A DNA stretch of 5,616 nt from Nocardioides sp. GTDB taxonomy: Bacteria > Actinomycetota > Actinomycetes > Propionibacteriales > Nocardioidaceae. The notes beneath the pieces were generated by a model that saw only the letters and a list, made by a program, of their open reading frames with translations, ran no database searches and was not told the origin of the DNA. The number at the start of each line of letters is the position of its first letter. Position 1 is the stretch's first letter. The position numbers and the translations under genes are program-made. The stretch is from NCBI GenBank assembly GCA_003519585.1, contig DOWL01000093.1, positions 9,856 through 15,471 on the forward strand, given 5' to 3'. This document shows positions 4,768 through 5,616 of the stretch, piece by piece.

Positions 4768-5616
4768 GTGAGCGACTCCGAGCCGACCACTCCGAGCTTC
4801 GACCTCGGGCCCGACCACCTCGACCTGCAGAAGTGGGTCCACGCGTTCGCCGCGGACGTCGTGCGGCCGGCGGCGGCCGAGTGGGACGAGCGCGAGGAGT
4901 TCCCGTGGCCGGTCGTCGAGGAGGCGGCGAAGATCGGCCTCTACTCACTCGACTTCTTCGCCACCCAGAGCTTCGACCCGACCGGGCTGGGGCTGCCGTT
5001 GGCCATGGAGGAGCTGTTCTGGGGTGATGCCGGAATCGGCCTGGCCATCGTCGGCTCGTCCCTGGCGGCGGCCGCCATCGCCGGCAACGGTACGCCGGAG
5101 CAGATCGGCGAGTGGGCGCCGCAGCTGTTCGGCACCCCCGGCGACCTCAAGCTCGCCGCGTTCTGCTCCTCCGAGCCCGACGCCGGCAGTGACGTCGGCG
5201 CGATGCGCACCCGCGCGACGTACGACGAGGCGGCCGACGAGTGGGTGCTCAACGGCACCAAGACGTGGGCCACCAACGGTGGCATCGCCGACGTGCACGT
5301 CGTCACCGCCGTCGTCGAGCCGGAGCTGAAGGCTCGCGGCCAGGCGTCGTTCGTCGTCCCGCCGGGGACCCGCGGGCTCAGCCAGGGCCAGAAGTTCGCC
5401 AAGCACGGCATCCGCGCCTCCCACACCGCCGAGGTGGTGCTCGACTCGGTGCGGGTGCCGGGCTCGTGCCTGCTCGGCGGCAAGGAGAAGCTCGACGCCC
5501 GGCTCGCCCGCGCCCGGGAAGGCGGGTCGTCGGGGCGCGCCAGCAACGCCTCGATGGCCACCTTCGAGCGCACCCGGCCCGCGGTCGGCGCCCAGGCGGT
5601 CGGCATCGCGCGCGCG
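4768..5616 (+). CDS. Acyl-CoA dehydrogenase family protein (FadE-like), 3' end outside window
   Basis: An open frame from GTG 4768 runs to the window edge (283 residues, no stop). It shows the acyl-CoA dehydrogenase layout. The helical N-terminal domain covers residues about 15-125. The signature FCSSEPDAGSDVG (132-144) opens the FAD-contacting beta domain. LNGTKTWATNGGIADVHVV (161-179) contains the W-x-T pair that packs against flavin. KFAKHGIRASHTAEVVLDSVRVP (209-231) closes the beta domain. The C-terminal helical domain starts at about 260 with FERTRPAVGAQAVGIARA. Residues 237-262 form an extra charged and Gly/Ser-rich segment before it. The catalytic glutamate would lie beyond the window in most FadE proteins, so activity cannot be judged. 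The enzyme should oxidise an acyl-CoA to the 2-enoyl-CoA, passing electrons to ETF. Chain length or substrate is not readable. The start has no well-spaced ribosome binding site but sits 7 nt after a -10-like TAGCGT. Confidence 0.92.
   Translation, partial: MSDSEPTTPSFDLGPDHLDLQKWVHAFAADVVRPAAAEWDEREEFPWPVVEEAAKIGLYSLDFFATQSFDPTGLGLPLAMEELFWGDAGIGLAIVGSSLAAAAIAGNGTPEQIGEWAPQLFGTPGDLKLAAFCSSEPDAGSDVGAMRTRATYDEAADEWVLNGTKTWATNGGIADVHVVTAVVEPELKARGQASFVVPPGTRGLSQGQKFAKHGIRASHTAEVVLDSVRVPGSCLLGGKEKLDARLARAREGGSSGRASNASMATFERTRPAVGAQAVGIARA

Noticed and set aside
4941..5606. - strand open frame of 221 codons opposite the acyl-CoA dehydrogenase
   Set aside because: The + strand frame carries the acyl-CoA dehydrogenase signature through this whole stretch. 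The antisense product is Ser/Ala/Pro-rich and shows no known fold.

Overview
The window is GC-rich throughout, with strong third-position G/C bias, GTG as well as ATG starts, and 4-bp stop/start overlaps between neighbouring genes. This suggests a high-GC actinobacterium. The gene content would fit the Nocardioides/Propionibacteriales neighbourhood, but the genus is a guess from style and content. The sequence is almost entirely coding: six complete genes and one gene that runs off the right edge. There are no RNA genes, CRISPR arrays or transposase genes, and no gene-free stretch over 300 bases.

Layout. (1) Positions 1-111 form a promoter/operator region with clustered CGATA half-sites. It precedes a two-gene + strand unit: a PadR-family regulator (112-813) overlapped by a small DUF1707 membrane protein (810-1238). 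(2) A - strand pair follows, convergent with the first unit: an RibD_C/dihydrofolate-reductase-like oxidoreductase (2101-2682) and then a nucleotidyltransferase resembling the aminoglycoside 6-adenylyltransferase fold (1276-2040). (3) An 82-bp divergent intergenic region (2683-2764) carries a close match to the CRP/GlxR operator. It leads into a + strand unit of a DUF3311 small membrane protein (2765-3007) and an SSS-family sodium:solute symporter of MctP type (3004-4635), joined by an ATGA overlap. (4) A 132-bp intergenic region (4636-4767) holds a 16-bp perfect inverted repeat around a 42-nt spacer. It precedes an acyl-CoA dehydrogenase (4768 to beyond 5616) that appears to be transcribed without a leader.

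How the parts may work together (inference). The transporter pair probably imports short monocarboxylates such as pyruvate, lactate, acetate or propionate, possibly under cAMP-receptor-type control. The acyl-CoA dehydrogenase would act in fatty-acid or related acyl-CoA oxidation, with its promoter overlapped by the inverted-repeat operator. The PadR regulator probably controls itself and its membrane-protein partner. None of the protein families is new. The most informative parts are the three regulatory regions: the helically phased CGATA cluster, the CRP-like site, and the paired operator overlapping a leaderless promoter.
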